Source: Kitasatospora cheerisanensis KCTC 2395
GTDB taxonomy: Bacteria; Actinomycetota; Actinomycetes; Streptomycetales; Streptomycetaceae
DNA: 64,000 bases
Direction of reading: 5' to 3'
NCBI RefSeq assembly: GCF_000696185.1
Contig: NZ_KK853997.1
Span: 7,732,325 to 7,796,324 of the forward strand
In this document: positions 37,365-45,585 of the stretch, piece by piece
Layout: each line of letters starts with the position of its first letter
Position numbering within the stretch: position 1 is the first letter of the stretch
Translations under genes and position numbers: made by a program
The notes under the pieces: generated by a model
Database searches by the model: none
Seen by the model: only the letters and a program-made list of their open reading frames with translations
Told to the model about the DNA's origin: nothing

Positions 37365-37538
37365 CAGTTCCTCGCCGACCCGTCCCTGCTGCCCAGCCTG
37401 ACGGGCCTTCAGCGGCAGGACGACGCCGCCCACCGCGAACTGCTCACCCAGCACGGCGAGGACGACCGCCCCGGCCGGACCGCGCTCACCGCGCTGATCC
37501 GGCGGAAGCTGTGCGCGGCGGGCCCGGAACCGCCCTGA
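37365..37538 (+). pseudogene. C-terminal gene remnant
   Basis: An open frame with strong codon bias reads QFLADPSLLPSLTGLQRQDD, then RPGRTALTALIRRKLCAAG, and ends at TGA 37536-37538. It has no start codon or ribosome binding site. Just upstream, GAGCTTGACCTCAGTT resembles half of a MerR-type promoter, as if a deletion fused a promoter to the tail of another gene. The parent gene is not recognised. Confidence 0.4.
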
Positions 37539-37552
37539 GGAACAATGGCCGG

Positions 37553-37981
37553 ATGCCCGACACCACCCCGCACCCCGCAGACCCCACCGAGCAGCCCGGC
37601 GAGGTCGCCCGCCTGATCGCCTCCGCCTGGCAGCGCCTGCGGGACGAGGCGGCCGGACTGGACCACCCGTGGGCGCCGACGCACCGTCAACTGGTCGAGG
37701 CCGCCCACGCCGAGCCCGTGCTGCGCGTCCTCTTCCCGTTCACCAGCCACTGGGCGCTGCGCTTCTCCACCACCACCGGACCCGCCATGGCCGCCGTCGG
37801 GCCGGTCCTGGCGGCGGGCGGCGACGGCACCTTCGGGGTGGGCACCGGTCTGGGCGCCCCGGACCTCGGCAGCTACCCGACCGCGCGGGAGGCCGTCGCC
37901 CGCGCCGTCCGCGAACTCCCGCCCGTCCTCGGCCCGGTGACCCTCGGCGGCCCGCTGCGGCCGCTCGGCGGCGGGGAGTAG
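37553..37981 (+). CDS. Small protein resembling DUF6193
   Basis: The 142-residue soluble protein has a Pro/Thr-rich start, a helix (VARLIASAWQRLRDEAAGLD) and a beta part, VLRVLFPFTSHWALRFSTTT then GPVLAAGGDGTFGVG. The phrase (F/Y)P(F/Y)TSHWxLRFS and the late TAREAVARAVRELPP recall the DUF6193 family of Streptomyces, whose function is unknown. The match is from memory. It precedes the Imm7 gene by 10 bases, so the two may be cotranscribed. Confidence 0.55.
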   Translation: MPDTTPHPADPTEQPGEVARLIASAWQRLRDEAAGLDHPWAPTHRQLVEAAHAEPVLRVLFPFTSHWALRFSTTTGPAMAAVGPVLAAGGDGTFGVGTGLGAPDLGSYPTAREAVARAVRELPPVLGPVTLGGPLRPLGGGE

Positions 37982-37991
37982 GCCGCGCGAC

Positions 37992-38402
37992 ATGTTCGAG
38001 TACCACGGCTGGGTGACCGTCCGGGAGAGCGCCGCGGCGGAGGACGACGAGGACTTCACCACCGAGCGGGCGCGCCTGCGGCGGCTGGTGGCCGGCATCG
38101 AGGAACGGGCCCGGCAGGTCGGCGGGCACGGGCTGCTCGACGTGCGGTGGATCAACGGCGAACCGTTCGTGCAGCTGGCCGGGTTCGCCAACCACCGCGA
38201 CCCCGGGATCCCGGAGTTCTTCCGCGAGGTCGGCGCCCGCGCCCCCGGCTCCTACGGGCTGCTGTACGTCCACGACGACGAGGACCGCGCGCACCCCGAG
38301 GGGTTCGTGGTGCACCGGATGGTCCGGGGCCGGGTGAGCGAGCACCAGGACGCCCTGCTGTCCCCGTGCATCCCGGTGCTGGAGGATCCCTGGACGTCCT
38401 GA
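37992..38402 (+). CDS. Imm7 family immunity protein
   Basis: The 136-residue protein matches the Imm7 family: the start MFEYHGWVTVRESAAAEDDE, GLLDVRWINGEPFVQLAGFA then NHRD, APGSYGLLYVHDDED, and the C-terminal DALLSPCIPVLED. Imm7 proteins are predicted antidotes of polymorphic toxins. No toxin, Rhs/LXG carrier or secretion gene is nearby, so this is an orphan immunity gene, a frequent situation in Streptomyces where it may protect against neighbours. It may be cotranscribed with the gene at 37553. Confidence 0.85.
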   Translation: MFEYHGWVTVRESAAAEDDEDFTTERARLRRLVAGIEERARQVGGHGLLDVRWINGEPFVQLAGFANHRDPGIPEFFREVGARAPGSYGLLYVHDDEDRAHPEGFVVHRMVRGRVSEHQDALLSPCIPVLEDPWTS

Positions 38403-38409
38403 CGGCAGG

Positions 38410-39135
38410 TCACGGACGGCGGGCCAGGAAGACGAACTCGCGGCCCGGACGGTCGGGCGCGTCGCGGACCTCCAGGAGTTCGAACCCGGCCGCCCGCAGG
38501 TCCTCGGCGACCTCGGCGCGCTCGCGGAAACGCAGCGTGGAGTCCGAGACGAGACGGGCGCCGTCGGCGCCGAAGACGTAGTGCCAACGGAACGTCACCA
38601 GCGGCCCGGACACGTCCAGCAGCTCCGCCCAGGTCTCCACCCGGCCGACGCCGGGCACCTCGTCGACCTGGTGGGTGGCCTCGCGGTTCCACTCCTCCCA
38701 GGCCCGCCGCGCCGGGTCGCGGGTCTCGAACGCCAGGTGCCCGCCCGGGCGCAGCGCGGCCCGGACGCCCCGCAGGGTGCCGCGCCAGTCGCCGGGATCC
38801 GTGATCGCCTGGGCCGCGTTGGCCGTCAGGGTGACCAGGTCCACCCGCAGCGGCGGCAGCGTGGTCCCGTCGCCGCAGAGCCAACGGACCCGCTCGGCGC
38901 CCGGCTTGGCGCGGGCCAGCGCGAGGGACGCCTCCGCCGGGTCCACCCCCGTGACCCGGTGGCCGCGTTCGGCCAGCAGCAGCGCGAACACGCCGGTGCC
39001 GCAGCCCAGATCGAGGACGCTGCGCGCGCCGAGCTCGTCCGCCAGGGCGAGATAGGGGACCAGGTCACTGCGGTCCGGATCCAGCACGTCGTAGAGGGCG
39101 GCCAGCCGGGGATCGGTGAAGCACTCGTCAGCCAT
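38410..39135 (-). CDS. Class I SAM-dependent methyltransferase
   Basis: The 241-residue Rossmann methyltransferase has motif I SVLDLGCGTGVFALLLAERG, then VTGVDPAEASLALARAK, WLCGDGTTLPPLRVDLVTLT and GVRAALRPGGHLAFETRDP. The C-terminal part (WEEWNREATHQVDEVPGVGR) is typical of small unassigned actinomycete methyltransferases. The substrate is unknown. The ATG at 39135 is preceded by TACCCT at the distance of a leaderless -10. Its stop is eight bases from the Imm7 stop (convergent). Confidence 0.88.
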   Translation of the reverse strand: MADECFTDPRLAALYDVLDPDRSDLVPYLALADELGARSVLDLGCGTGVFALLLAERGHRVTGVDPAEASLALARAKPGAERVRWLCGDGTTLPPLRVDLVTLTANAAQAITDPGDWRGTLRGVRAALRPGGHLAFETRDPARRAWEEWNREATHQVDEVPGVGRVETWAELLDVSGPLVTFRWHYVFGADGARLVSDSTLRFRERAEVAEDLRAAGFELLEVRDAPDRPGREFVFLARRP

Positions 39136-39371
39136 GCGGGCGAGGGTACGGCCGACCCGGGGCCGGGCACCCGTGGTTTTCCGCCCGGCGCAGGGCAAGG
39201 GCGGTCCGCCCACCCGGGGAAAACCCGTTGCCGTCGGGACGGGGCGTTGCGTACGGTGTGCGGGTGAACACCGGAACGGCCATGGGCCACGCACGGATCG
39301 GCGACCCGGTGGGCGACTGAGCCCACCCCGGGCGTCCTCGGGGCGCCCACCGGTCAGGGGACCACCCGGTC

Positions 39372-39390
39372 CCGGGAGCAGTGCTCCCGG
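39372..39390. promoter_or_regulatory. Dyad in the gap upstream of the VOC gene
   Basis: CCGGGAGCA G TGCTCCCGG is a perfect 9-bp inverted repeat around one base, 50 bases upstream of the VOC gene. It may be an operator or hairpin. The rest of the 304-base gap 39136-39439 holds no gene I can support. Confidence 0.4.
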
Positions 39391-39439
39391 TACGACCAGG
39401 CTTCTCACCCACCCCTGACTCGGAACGAGGTTCCTCGCC

Positions 39440-39814
39440 ATGCCCGCTGCCTTCAACCACACCATCATCCCCGCCACGGACCGCGAGGCCTCGGCACGCT
39501 TCTACCTGGAGCTGCTGGAGGCCGAACAGGCGCCGTCCTGGGGCCCGTTCACCAACCTGACCATCGCCGACGGCGTGCTGCTCCAGTTCGCCGAGCCGCC
39601 GGTGGAGATCCAGCGCCACCACTACGCCTTCCTGGTCGACGACGAGCACTTCGACCGCGCCTACGCCCTGCTCTGCGAGCGGGAGATCCCGCACTGGGCC
39701 GACCCGCAGATGCAGCGCCTCGGCGAGACCAACACCGAGCACGGCGGCCGAGGCGTCTACGTGCTCGACCCGGCCGGCCACGGCGTCGAACTGATCACCC
39801 GCCCCTACCTGTAG
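39440..39814 (+). CDS. VOC (glyoxalase/bleomycin-resistance) superfamily protein
   Basis: The 124-residue protein has two beta-alpha-beta-beta-beta halves: FNHTIIPATDREASARFYLE then LLEAEQAPSWGPF, and HHYAFLVDDEHFDRAYALLC then EREIPHWADPQ. The ending is GRGVYVLDPAGHGVELITRP. The metal-site pattern (His near the start, His in HHYAF, Glu in GVELIT) is kept. The family includes glyoxalases, dioxygenases and drug-binding proteins; the function here is open. The ATG at 39440 follows a GAGG at loose spacing. Confidence 0.88.
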   Translation: MPAAFNHTIIPATDREASARFYLELLEAEQAPSWGPFTNLTIADGVLLQFAEPPVEIQRHHYAFLVDDEHFDRAYALLCEREIPHWADPQMQRLGETNTEHGGRGVYVLDPAGHGVELITRPYL

Positions 39815-39869
39815 GCCCACCGCAGGCCCGCCGGTAGGCCACCGGCGGTGCGGGTGCGAGGATGACCCG

Positions 39870-40439
39870 ATGGACCATCAGGACGTGCGCGCCGCCCTCG
39901 CGGAGCTGCGCCTCACCCTCGCCCCGCACCTGGAAGCCGACTGGAGCGTTCCGGCCGGCGGGCTGGAGTGGTCGTGCCGGGAGACCCTGGCGCACATCGG
40001 CCACGACCTGCTGGCCTACGCCGGCCAGCTGGTCGCCCGGCCCGCCGACCGTTACCTGCCCTTCGACCTGACGGTCCGTCCGGACGCCGACCCCGCCGCC
40101 ACCCTGCAGATCAGCCTGGCCTGCGGAGAGCTGCTGGCCGTCGCGCTCGCCGCCGCCGACCCCGGGCTGCGCGCCTGGCACTGGGGCCCGACCGACCCGA
40201 GCGGCTTCGCCGCGATGGGCGTCGCCGAGATCCTGCTGCACACCCACGACATCGCCACCGGCCTCGGCCTCGGCCGGACCCCGCCGCCCGGGCTCTGCGC
40301 CGCCGTCCTGGCCCGGCTGTTCCCGGACGCCCCCGCCGGCGACCCGGCGGCCGTGCTGCTGTGGTGCACCGGGCGCGGCGAACTGCCGGGCCTGGAACGG
40401 CGCACCTCCTGGGGCTGGAAGGCCGCGCTGCCCTCCTGA
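39870..40439 (+). CDS. DinB/maleylpyruvate isomerase-like mycothiol-dependent protein
   Basis: The 189-residue helical protein of the DinB/MDMPI type has metal-site histidines in ETLAHIGHDLLAYAGQL and VAEILLHTHDIATGLGLG, and a VPAGGLEWSC start. In actinobacteria this fold is used by mycothiol-dependent isomerases and transferases. No pathway partners are present. It follows the VOC gene on the same strand by 55 bases, and the two may be coexpressed. Confidence 0.8.
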   Translation: MDHQDVRAALAELRLTLAPHLEADWSVPAGGLEWSCRETLAHIGHDLLAYAGQLVARPADRYLPFDLTVRPDADPAATLQISLACGELLAVALAAADPGLRAWHWGPTDPSGFAAMGVAEILLHTHDIATGLGLGRTPPPGLCAAVLARLFPDAPAGDPAAVLLWCTGRGELPGLERRTSWGWKAALPS

Positions 40440-40530
40440 CGCGGGGGGATCCGACGACCCGTCAGGACAGCGCCCGCCACCGCGCCCGATCTCCGGAGCG
40501 GTACCGCGCCCGCCGCCGCTGCCGGGTGCT

Positions 40531-41811
40531 TCAGGAGGGCGACGGCACCATGCGGTGCAGGCCCTTGCGGTCGTAGTAGTGGGTCATCGCGAAGCCGAAG
40601 ACCAGCGCCACCACGAAGCCGACCGCGATCATCACCCAGCCGCGGGTCAGCCCGGCGTCCGCCTGCGCGTCGAAGTACAGGATCGCCCGCACCCCGCCCG
40701 CGACCTGCCGCATCGGCTCGAACGCGCCGAGGAAGCGGTAGAAGGACGGCGTGGCCTGGAGCGGGATCGTCGCGCCCGAGGACGGCAGGGCGAACGCGAT
40801 GAAGACGAACATCGCGACCAGCTGGCCGAGCGTGCCGAACGCCGCGTTGATCGCCTGCACCCCGAGGCCGACCGCCACGCAGGCGCAGAACGAGAACACC
40901 CAGAGCAGCGGCAGGTGCGGGGCGTCCATGTTCAGGATGCCCACCGTCGCCAGCATGATCATCGTGGTGGTGACGGCCGACAGGCCCGCCGTCATCACCA
41001 TCTTCACCACCAGCGTCTGCGTCCGGTTGATCGGCACCGTCGGCCGGCGCGAGTGCCACGGGCCGATCTCGCTGTCCGCGTAACCCAGCGCCGTGTCCAC
41101 CCCGTTGTGCACCAGGTTGGCGCTCAGGAAGCCGGCCAGCACCAGCAGCAGGGTGTAGTAGAACGCGCTCAGCCCCAGCCCCGTGTGCCGGGCGATCGGA
41201 TGCCCCTGCTGCACCTGCACGTCCACCGGGTCGGCCAGCAGCAGCCGCGCCGTCGGCGGGGCGTTCGGCACCGCGGCCGTCAACTGCTCGCCGATCGACC
41301 GCGAGGACCGGTGCGCCGCCTGCTGGGTGATCTGCGAGGCCAGCGAGGAGGCCAGCGACCCGGTGCCCGGATTGGTCAGCGTCAGCAGCACCGGACGGGC
41401 CGAGGCCTGATCCGCCGTCAGCGCGGCCACCGTGCGGGAGAAGTCCTCCGGCACCACCAGCGCCCCGTACACCTTGCCCGCGGCCAGCTGCTCCTGCGCC
41501 CGCTCGCGGCTCAGCCGCTGCCACTGCACCTGGCCCGGCGGCGTCCCCGCCGCCACCGCGTCCGCCAACTCCGCGCCCAGCGGCGCGGAGTGTCCCGGCA
41601 GCGGCGGCCCGGCGTCCGCGTCGACCAGCGCGATCGGCAGCCGGTGCAGACTGTCGGACGGCGTCAGGATGCCGCCCATGTACAGCAGCGACAGCACCAG
41701 CGCGACCAGCGCGCTCAGCACCCCCGGAATCAGCCACAGCTTCCAGCGGCGCAGCACCCGCCCCGCGCGGGCCTCGGGGGCGTTCACCTGCGGGGGAATC
41801 CCGGTCGCCAT
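40531..41811 (-). CDS. DUF3533/YhgE-Pip-like ABC-2 type membrane protein
   Basis: The 426-residue protein has an N-terminal helix (WLIPGVLSALVALVLSLLYM). A large extracytoplasmic domain of about 190 residues follows (LPIALVDADAGPPLPGHSAP, GKVYGALVVPEDFSRTVAAL), then five or six helices in the second half (SAFYYTLLLVLAGFLSANLV, LSAVTTTMIMLATVGILNMD). This is the DUF3533/Pip layout related to ABC-2 permeases and phage-infection proteins. The function is unclear. The ATG at 41811 is the best start. It is divergent from the YbaK gene. Confidence 0.82.
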   Translation of the reverse strand: MATGIPPQVNAPEARAGRVLRRWKLWLIPGVLSALVALVLSLLYMGGILTPSDSLHRLPIALVDADAGPPLPGHSAPLGAELADAVAAGTPPGQVQWQRLSRERAQEQLAAGKVYGALVVPEDFSRTVAALTADQASARPVLLTLTNPGTGSLASSLASQITQQAAHRSSRSIGEQLTAAVPNAPPTARLLLADPVDVQVQQGHPIARHTGLGLSAFYYTLLLVLAGFLSANLVHNGVDTALGYADSEIGPWHSRRPTVPINRTQTLVVKMVMTAGLSAVTTTMIMLATVGILNMDAPHLPLLWVFSFCACVAVGLGVQAINAAFGTLGQLVAMFVFIAFALPSSGATIPLQATPSFYRFLGAFEPMRQVAGGVRAILYFDAQADAGLTRGWVMIAVGFVVALVFGFAMTHYYDRKGLHRMVPSPS

Positions 41812-41974
41812 GCCACTCCCGGCCACTCGACGCACCCTCGGTCCCCGGGTCGGGAACCCCCACGACGATAGGGTCGGGACGCGCCGTGCGGCCGCGACAC
41901 CGGCGGCGACACCGGGTGCGGTCACCCCAACGGGCCAGCCGGGACCCGGCGGTGCCGTTCGCTAGGGTGGGTCC

Positions 41975-42616
41975 ATGAACGAGCACGCATCGCCGGCCGG
42001 GACGGCGGACCCGGTCACCCCGGACTCCTCGGCCACCTCGGGCTCCTCGGGCTCGTCGGACGGGCGGGTGACGGCGCCGTTCGGGAACTTCCCCGACGTG
42101 CGGCGGGCCGTCGACTGCGTCGCCGAACTGGCCGGGCCGGTCGCCGCGCTGCTCAAGGAGTGGGACGCCGAACTCGCCCGCGCCGTGCGGTACGTGGACA
42201 CCGACCCCGAACTCGCCGACACCGCCGTGTTCTGCGCCGCGTACCAGGTCCCCGTCGAGGCGTCGGCGAACTGCGTGGTGGTCGCCGCCAAGCGGGGCGG
42301 CGAGACCACGCTCGCCGCCGGCGTCGTGCTGGCCACCACCCGGCTCGACGTCAACAAGGCGGTGCGCGGCCACCTCGGCGCGCGCAAGGCCTCGTTCGCG
42401 CCGATGGACACCGCCGTCGGCGAGAGCGGCATGGAGTACGGCGGCATCACCCCCGTCGGCCTGCCCGCGCACTGGCCGCTGCTGATCGACGCCGCCGTCG
42501 CCGCCACCCCCTGGGTGCTGATCGGCAGCGGCCGGCGGCGCGGCAAGCTGATCCTGCCCGGCGCGGCACTGGCCGCCCTGCCCGGCGCGCAGGTGCTGGA
42601 CGGGCTGGCGACCTGA
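41975..42616 (+). CDS. YbaK/EbsC family aminoacyl-tRNA deacylase
   Basis: The 213-residue protein has a Ser/Pro/Asp-rich N-terminal extension of about 35 residues and then the YbaK/ProX fold. The family marks are NCVVVAAKRGGETTLAAGVV, the conserved Lys in LDVNKAVRGHLGARKASFAP and GMEYGGITPVGLPAHWPLLI. Members hydrolyse misacylated tRNA (for example Cys-tRNAPro) in the cytoplasm. TAGGGT at 41963 with the ATG six bases after it indicates a leaderless transcript. Confidence 0.88.
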   Translation: MNEHASPAGTADPVTPDSSATSGSSGSSDGRVTAPFGNFPDVRRAVDCVAELAGPVAALLKEWDAELARAVRYVDTDPELADTAVFCAAYQVPVEASANCVVVAAKRGGETTLAAGVVLATTRLDVNKAVRGHLGARKASFAPMDTAVGESGMEYGGITPVGLPAHWPLLIDAAVAATPWVLIGSGRRRGKLILPGAALAALPGAQVLDGLAT

Positions 42617-42741
42617 GACCGCCGGGAACACCGGACGCCCGGCGGCGGTTGGACCGGATGGTCCCCGCCGGGCGGCACCGCGCGGAGGGGACACGCACCG
42701 CACCAGGAGTGCGGACGTCCCACGCGAGGAGTGAGAACGAG

Positions 42742-43248
42742 ATGACCACGGACCGGGCTGTCCTGGCCGGCGGCTGCTTCTGGGGAATGCAGGAGCTGAT
42801 CCGCAAACTCCCCGGCGTCCAGTCGACCCGCACCGGCTACACCGGCGGCGAGAACGCGCACGCCACGTACCGCAACCACCCCGGCCACGCCGAGGCGCTG
42901 GAGATCGTCTACGACCCGGAGCGGATCAGCTACCGCACGCTGCTCGAGTACTTCTTCCAGATCCACGACCCGAGCACCGTGGACCGCCAGGGCAACGACA
43001 TCGGCAGCAGCTACCGCTCGGCGATCTTCTACGTCGACGAGCAGCAGCGCGCCACCGCGCTGGACACCATCGCCGACGTGGACGCGAGCGGCCTGTGGCC
43101 CGGCAAGGTGGTCACCGAGGTCACCCCGGTCGGCGACTTCTGGGAGGCCGAGCCCGAGCACCAGGACTACCTCCAGCACTACCCCAACGGCTACACCTGC
43201 CACTACCCGCGGCCCGGGTGGAAGCTGCCGGTGCGCGAAGGCGCGTGA
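42742..43248 (+). CDS. msrA: Peptide-methionine (S)-S-oxide reductase
   Basis: The 168-residue MsrA has the catalytic GGCFWGMQE, the conserved TRTGYTGGENAHATYRN, EIVYDPERISYRTLLEYFFQ, then IHDPSTVDRQGNDIGSSYRS, and GDFWEAEPEHQDYLQHYP. It reduces the S-epimer of oxidised methionine in proteins. No recycling Cys pair is present near the C-terminus beyond the Cys in GYTCHYPRPGW. Length and motifs are normal. It stands alone and is followed by a strong terminator. Confidence 0.96.
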   Translation: MTTDRAVLAGGCFWGMQELIRKLPGVQSTRTGYTGGENAHATYRNHPGHAEALEIVYDPERISYRTLLEYFFQIHDPSTVDRQGNDIGSSYRSAIFYVDEQQRATALDTIADVDASGLWPGKVVTEVTPVGDFWEAEPEHQDYLQHYPNGYTCHYPRPGWKLPVREGA

Positions 43249-43270
43249 CGGTGCGTCAGGCCCCTCCGTC

Positions 43271-43310
43271 GGCCGCCGGTCGGTTCGTCCGACCGGCGGC
43301 CGGTGTTTTG
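43271..43310 (+). terminator. Terminator of msrA
   Basis: There is a 13-bp perfect stem GGCCGCCGGTCGG / CCGACCGGCGGCC with loop TTCGT, followed by GGTGTTTT. Confidence 0.85.
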
Positions 43311-43345
43311 CGGTAGGCGGCCGGTGTTGTGCGGTCGATGCTTCG

Positions 43346-43387
43346 CGGTCGGCGGTCGGCGGTCGGCGGTCGGCGGTCGGCGGTCAG
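43346..43387. repeat. 7-bp tandem repeat
   Basis: There are five perfect copies of CGGTCGG and a sixth variant copy (CGGTCAG) that runs into the stop codon of the convergent TetR gene. It looks like slippage expansion of the preceding hairpin sequence. Confidence 0.85.
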
Positions 43388-43953
43388 TTGTCGGCTCGGG
43401 CGCGGAGCAGGGCGTCCAGGGAGTCGACGATCCAGTCCCAGGACTCCTGCGGGTCGACCGGGGTGTGGGCGAAGCCGCCGGCCGCCTCCAGTTCGATGTA
43501 GCCGTGGAAGGCCCCGCCGAGCAGGCGCACCGCGTGCGTCTGGGCGGGCTCCGGCAAGTGGTAGCCGCGCAGGATCGCCCTGGTCAGCTGGGCGTGCCGG
43601 GGCGCCGCACTGGCCGCGGCGGTCTCCGGGTCGAGCCGGAGCCGGGTGGCCTGGTAGCGGCCCGGATGCTCGCGTGCGTAGCCGCGGTACGCCTCGGCGA
43701 AAGCCGCCAGCGCGTCGCGCCCCGCCCGCCCGGCGATCGCGTCGCCCGCCCGGTCGGCGAGCTCGGCCAGCGACAGCAGGGCGATCCGCACCTTCAGGTC
43801 CTGCGAGCTCTTGACGTGCGAGTACAGGCTGGCCACCTTCACGTCGAAGCGCCGCGCCAACTCCGTCACCGTGACCTGCTCGAAGCCCACCCGGTCGGCC
43901 AACTCCGCGCCCGCCCTGGTGAGGACCTCCGCCGACAGCCCAGCACGCGCCAC
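43384..43953 (-). CDS. TetR family transcriptional regulator (TetR-C/WHG type)
   Basis: The 189-residue protein has a helix-turn-helix (VTVTELARRFDVKVASLYSH then VKSSQDLKVRIAL) and a ligand domain with HAVRLLGGAFHGYIELEAAG and SWDWIVDSLDALL, the WHG-type C-terminal domain. The GTG at 43953 has GGAGG nine bases upstream. It is divergent from the FBP-domain gene at 44049, with a perfect 25-bp operator in between. It probably represses itself and the downstream FBP-methyltransferase operon. Confidence 0.9.
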   Translation of the reverse strand: MARAGLSAEVLTRAGAELADRVGFEQVTVTELARRFDVKVASLYSHVKSSQDLKVRIALLSLAELADRAGDAIAGRAGRDALAAFAEAYRGYAREHPGRYQATRLRLDPETAAASAAPRHAQLTRAILRGYHLPEPAQTHAVRLLGGAFHGYIELEAAGGFAHTPVDPQESWDWIVDSLDALLRARADN

Positions 43954-44009
43954 CCGGACCCGCCTCCCGCTCCTCGATCGCTTTCTCGCACCTCTCGGTC
44001 AGATTATCC

Positions 44010-44034
44010 ATTTGCCTAAACGACTTAGGCAAAT
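44010..44034. promoter_or_regulatory. TetR operator
   Basis: ATTTGCCTAA and TTAGGCAAAT form a perfect 10-bp inverted repeat around ACGAC. It is 15 bases from the GTG of the FBP-domain gene and 57 bases from the TetR gene. Confidence 0.8.
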
Positions 44035-44048
44035 TAGCGTGGCGTTTC

Positions 44049-44545
44049 GTGCGAGAGTTGACCGAATCCGAGATCCGCGCCGCGTTCCTGAACTGCTCCA
44101 AGGGCGAGGCGAAACGACTGAACCTGCCGCGCGAACTGGCCGAGCAGCCGTGGAGCGAGCTCGACTTCCTCGGCTGGCGCGACCCGCAGGCCCCGACCGC
44201 GCCTACCTGGTCACCGTCGTCGACGACCGCGCCCGGGCCGTCGTCCTGCGCAGTTCCTCCGGCGCCGGCCGGCCGCCCCGGCGCAGCATCTGCTCCCTGT
44301 GCGTCACCACCCACACCGGCGGCGTCGCCCTCCTGGTCGCACCGCTGGCCGGCCCCGCCGGCCGCCAGGGCAACTCCGTCGGCGCCTACGTGTGCAGCGA
44401 CCTCGCCTGCTCGCTGTACGTCCGCGGCCTGCGCGAGACCGGCACCAGGATCCACGAGTCGCTGACGCAGGAGCAGCGGATCGACCGCCTGCGCGACAAC
44501 CTGACGGGATTCCTCGCCAAGGTGGCGGTCGGGGAGGCGAAGTGA
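44049..44545 (+). CDS. FBP-domain (treble-clef) protein, frameshifted
   Basis: The first part, VRELTESEIRAAFLNCSKGE, AKRLNLPRELAEQPWSELDF then LGWRDPQAP, matches actinobacterial FBP domain proteins, which resemble the EF-G-binding protein of other bacteria. The frame then shifts at 44189-44197 (GCCCCGACC). One added base continues it as DRAYLVTVVDDRARAVVLRS, the zinc pair CSLCVTTHTGG, and VCSDLACSLYVRGL, to the stop at 44545. The intact product would have about 165 residues and bind zinc through two CxxC-like pairs. The next gene overlaps its stop (GTGA). Confidence 0.82.
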
Positions 44546-45389
44546 CGGGCGTTCAGGAGCCGGTCGTCGCAGGGGCGGAGGGCGTCGGCGCGTTCGAGGC
44601 GCTGGAGCGGCGGATCTGGTCCGGGCGGGCCGCCGCCTACGCCGCGAGCTTCGCCCGGCTGTGCGCCCACCCCGTCCCGGCGCTGCTCGATGCCGCCGGC
44701 GTCCGGCCCGGCAGCACGGTGCTGGACGTCGGCACCGGCACGGGCACCGTCGCCGCGGCGGCCTGCGCGCGCGGGGCCCGCGTGGTGGCCGTGGACGCCG
44801 AACCGAGCATGCTGGCCGAGGCGCGACGGGCTGCGCCCGAAGCCGAGGTGCGGGCCGCGACGCTTCCCGAACTCCCCTTCCCGGACGGCGCGTTCGACTG
44901 CGTCGTGGGCAACTTCGTGCTCAACCACGTCGGCCGGCCGGCCGACGCGCTCGCCGAACTCCGCCGCGTGCTCCGCCCCGGCGGCCGGCTCGCCCTCACC
45001 ACCTGGGCGGCCCCCGCCCCGCCCGGACAGTCCCTGCTGGGCCGCGCCTTCGAGGCCGCCGGTGCGGTCCGCCCCGCGGACTTCCCCCGCCGCCCGCCGC
45101 GCTCGCCGCCGTCACCGAGCCGGGCGCCTTCACCGCGCTGCTCACCGGCGCCGGCCTGCGATCCGTCCACGGCCGGGTGCTGTCCTGGAACCACCGCGCC
45201 ACCGCCGACGACTGGTGGGCCGGCCCCGCGACCGGCGTCGCCTTCCTGGGCGAACTGCTGCACCGTCAGGAGCCGGACGTGCAGCTCGGGATCCGTCGGG
45301 AGTTCGACCGGCTCGCCGCCGAATTCCTGGACGCTGACGGCCGGTTGGCGCTGCCGCACGCCGCGCTGCTGGTGTCGGCGCAGCGCTGA
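44542..45389 (+). CDS. Class I SAM-dependent methyltransferase, frameshifted
   Basis: The GTG at 44542 overlaps the FBP stop. The first 180 residues hold motif I TVLDVGTGTGTVAAAACARG, VVAVDAEPSMLAEARRAAPE, CVVGNFVLNHVGRPADALAE and LRRVLRPGGRLALTTWAAP. At 45082-45091 (TTCCCCCGCC) the frame is lost. One added base continues it as PAALAAVTEPGAFTALLTGA, SWNHRATADDWWAG and LPHAALLVSAQR to 45389. This is a UbiE-like methyltransferase of about 282 residues with unknown substrate, in one operon with the FBP gene under the TetR operator. Confidence 0.85.
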
Positions 45390-45427
45390 CGGCAAGCGCA
45401 GCGGGGGCGCGGCCGCGGCGGCCGGCG

Positions 45428-45520
45428 ATCGTGCGGGCGGGGCGGATCGCGTGGGCGGCCACCCTGCCCGCCGACGGTCCCACCGGCGGCGTCTTCTACG
45501 ACGGCGAACGCGTCGCCTGA
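45428..45520 (+). pseudogene. Short-chain dehydrogenase C-terminal remnant
   Basis: A 30-residue frame ending at TGA 45518 reads RIAWAATLPADGPTGGVFYD then GERVA. This is the usual C-terminal end of actinomycete short-chain dehydrogenases (ATLPxDGPTGGFFRDG). No N-terminal part precedes it. It is a deletion scar between the methyltransferase and the oxidoreductase at 45586. Confidence 0.6.
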
Positions 45521-45585
45521 CCACGAGCACCCGCCGGCGGCCCGGAGCCGGCGCCCCACGTCCGCCGTCCGGATCGGAGTCCAGG

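Noticed and set aside
43346..43387. CRISPR-like or attachment-site repeat
   Set aside because: A simple 7-bp tandem repeat with no spacer and no integrase nearby.
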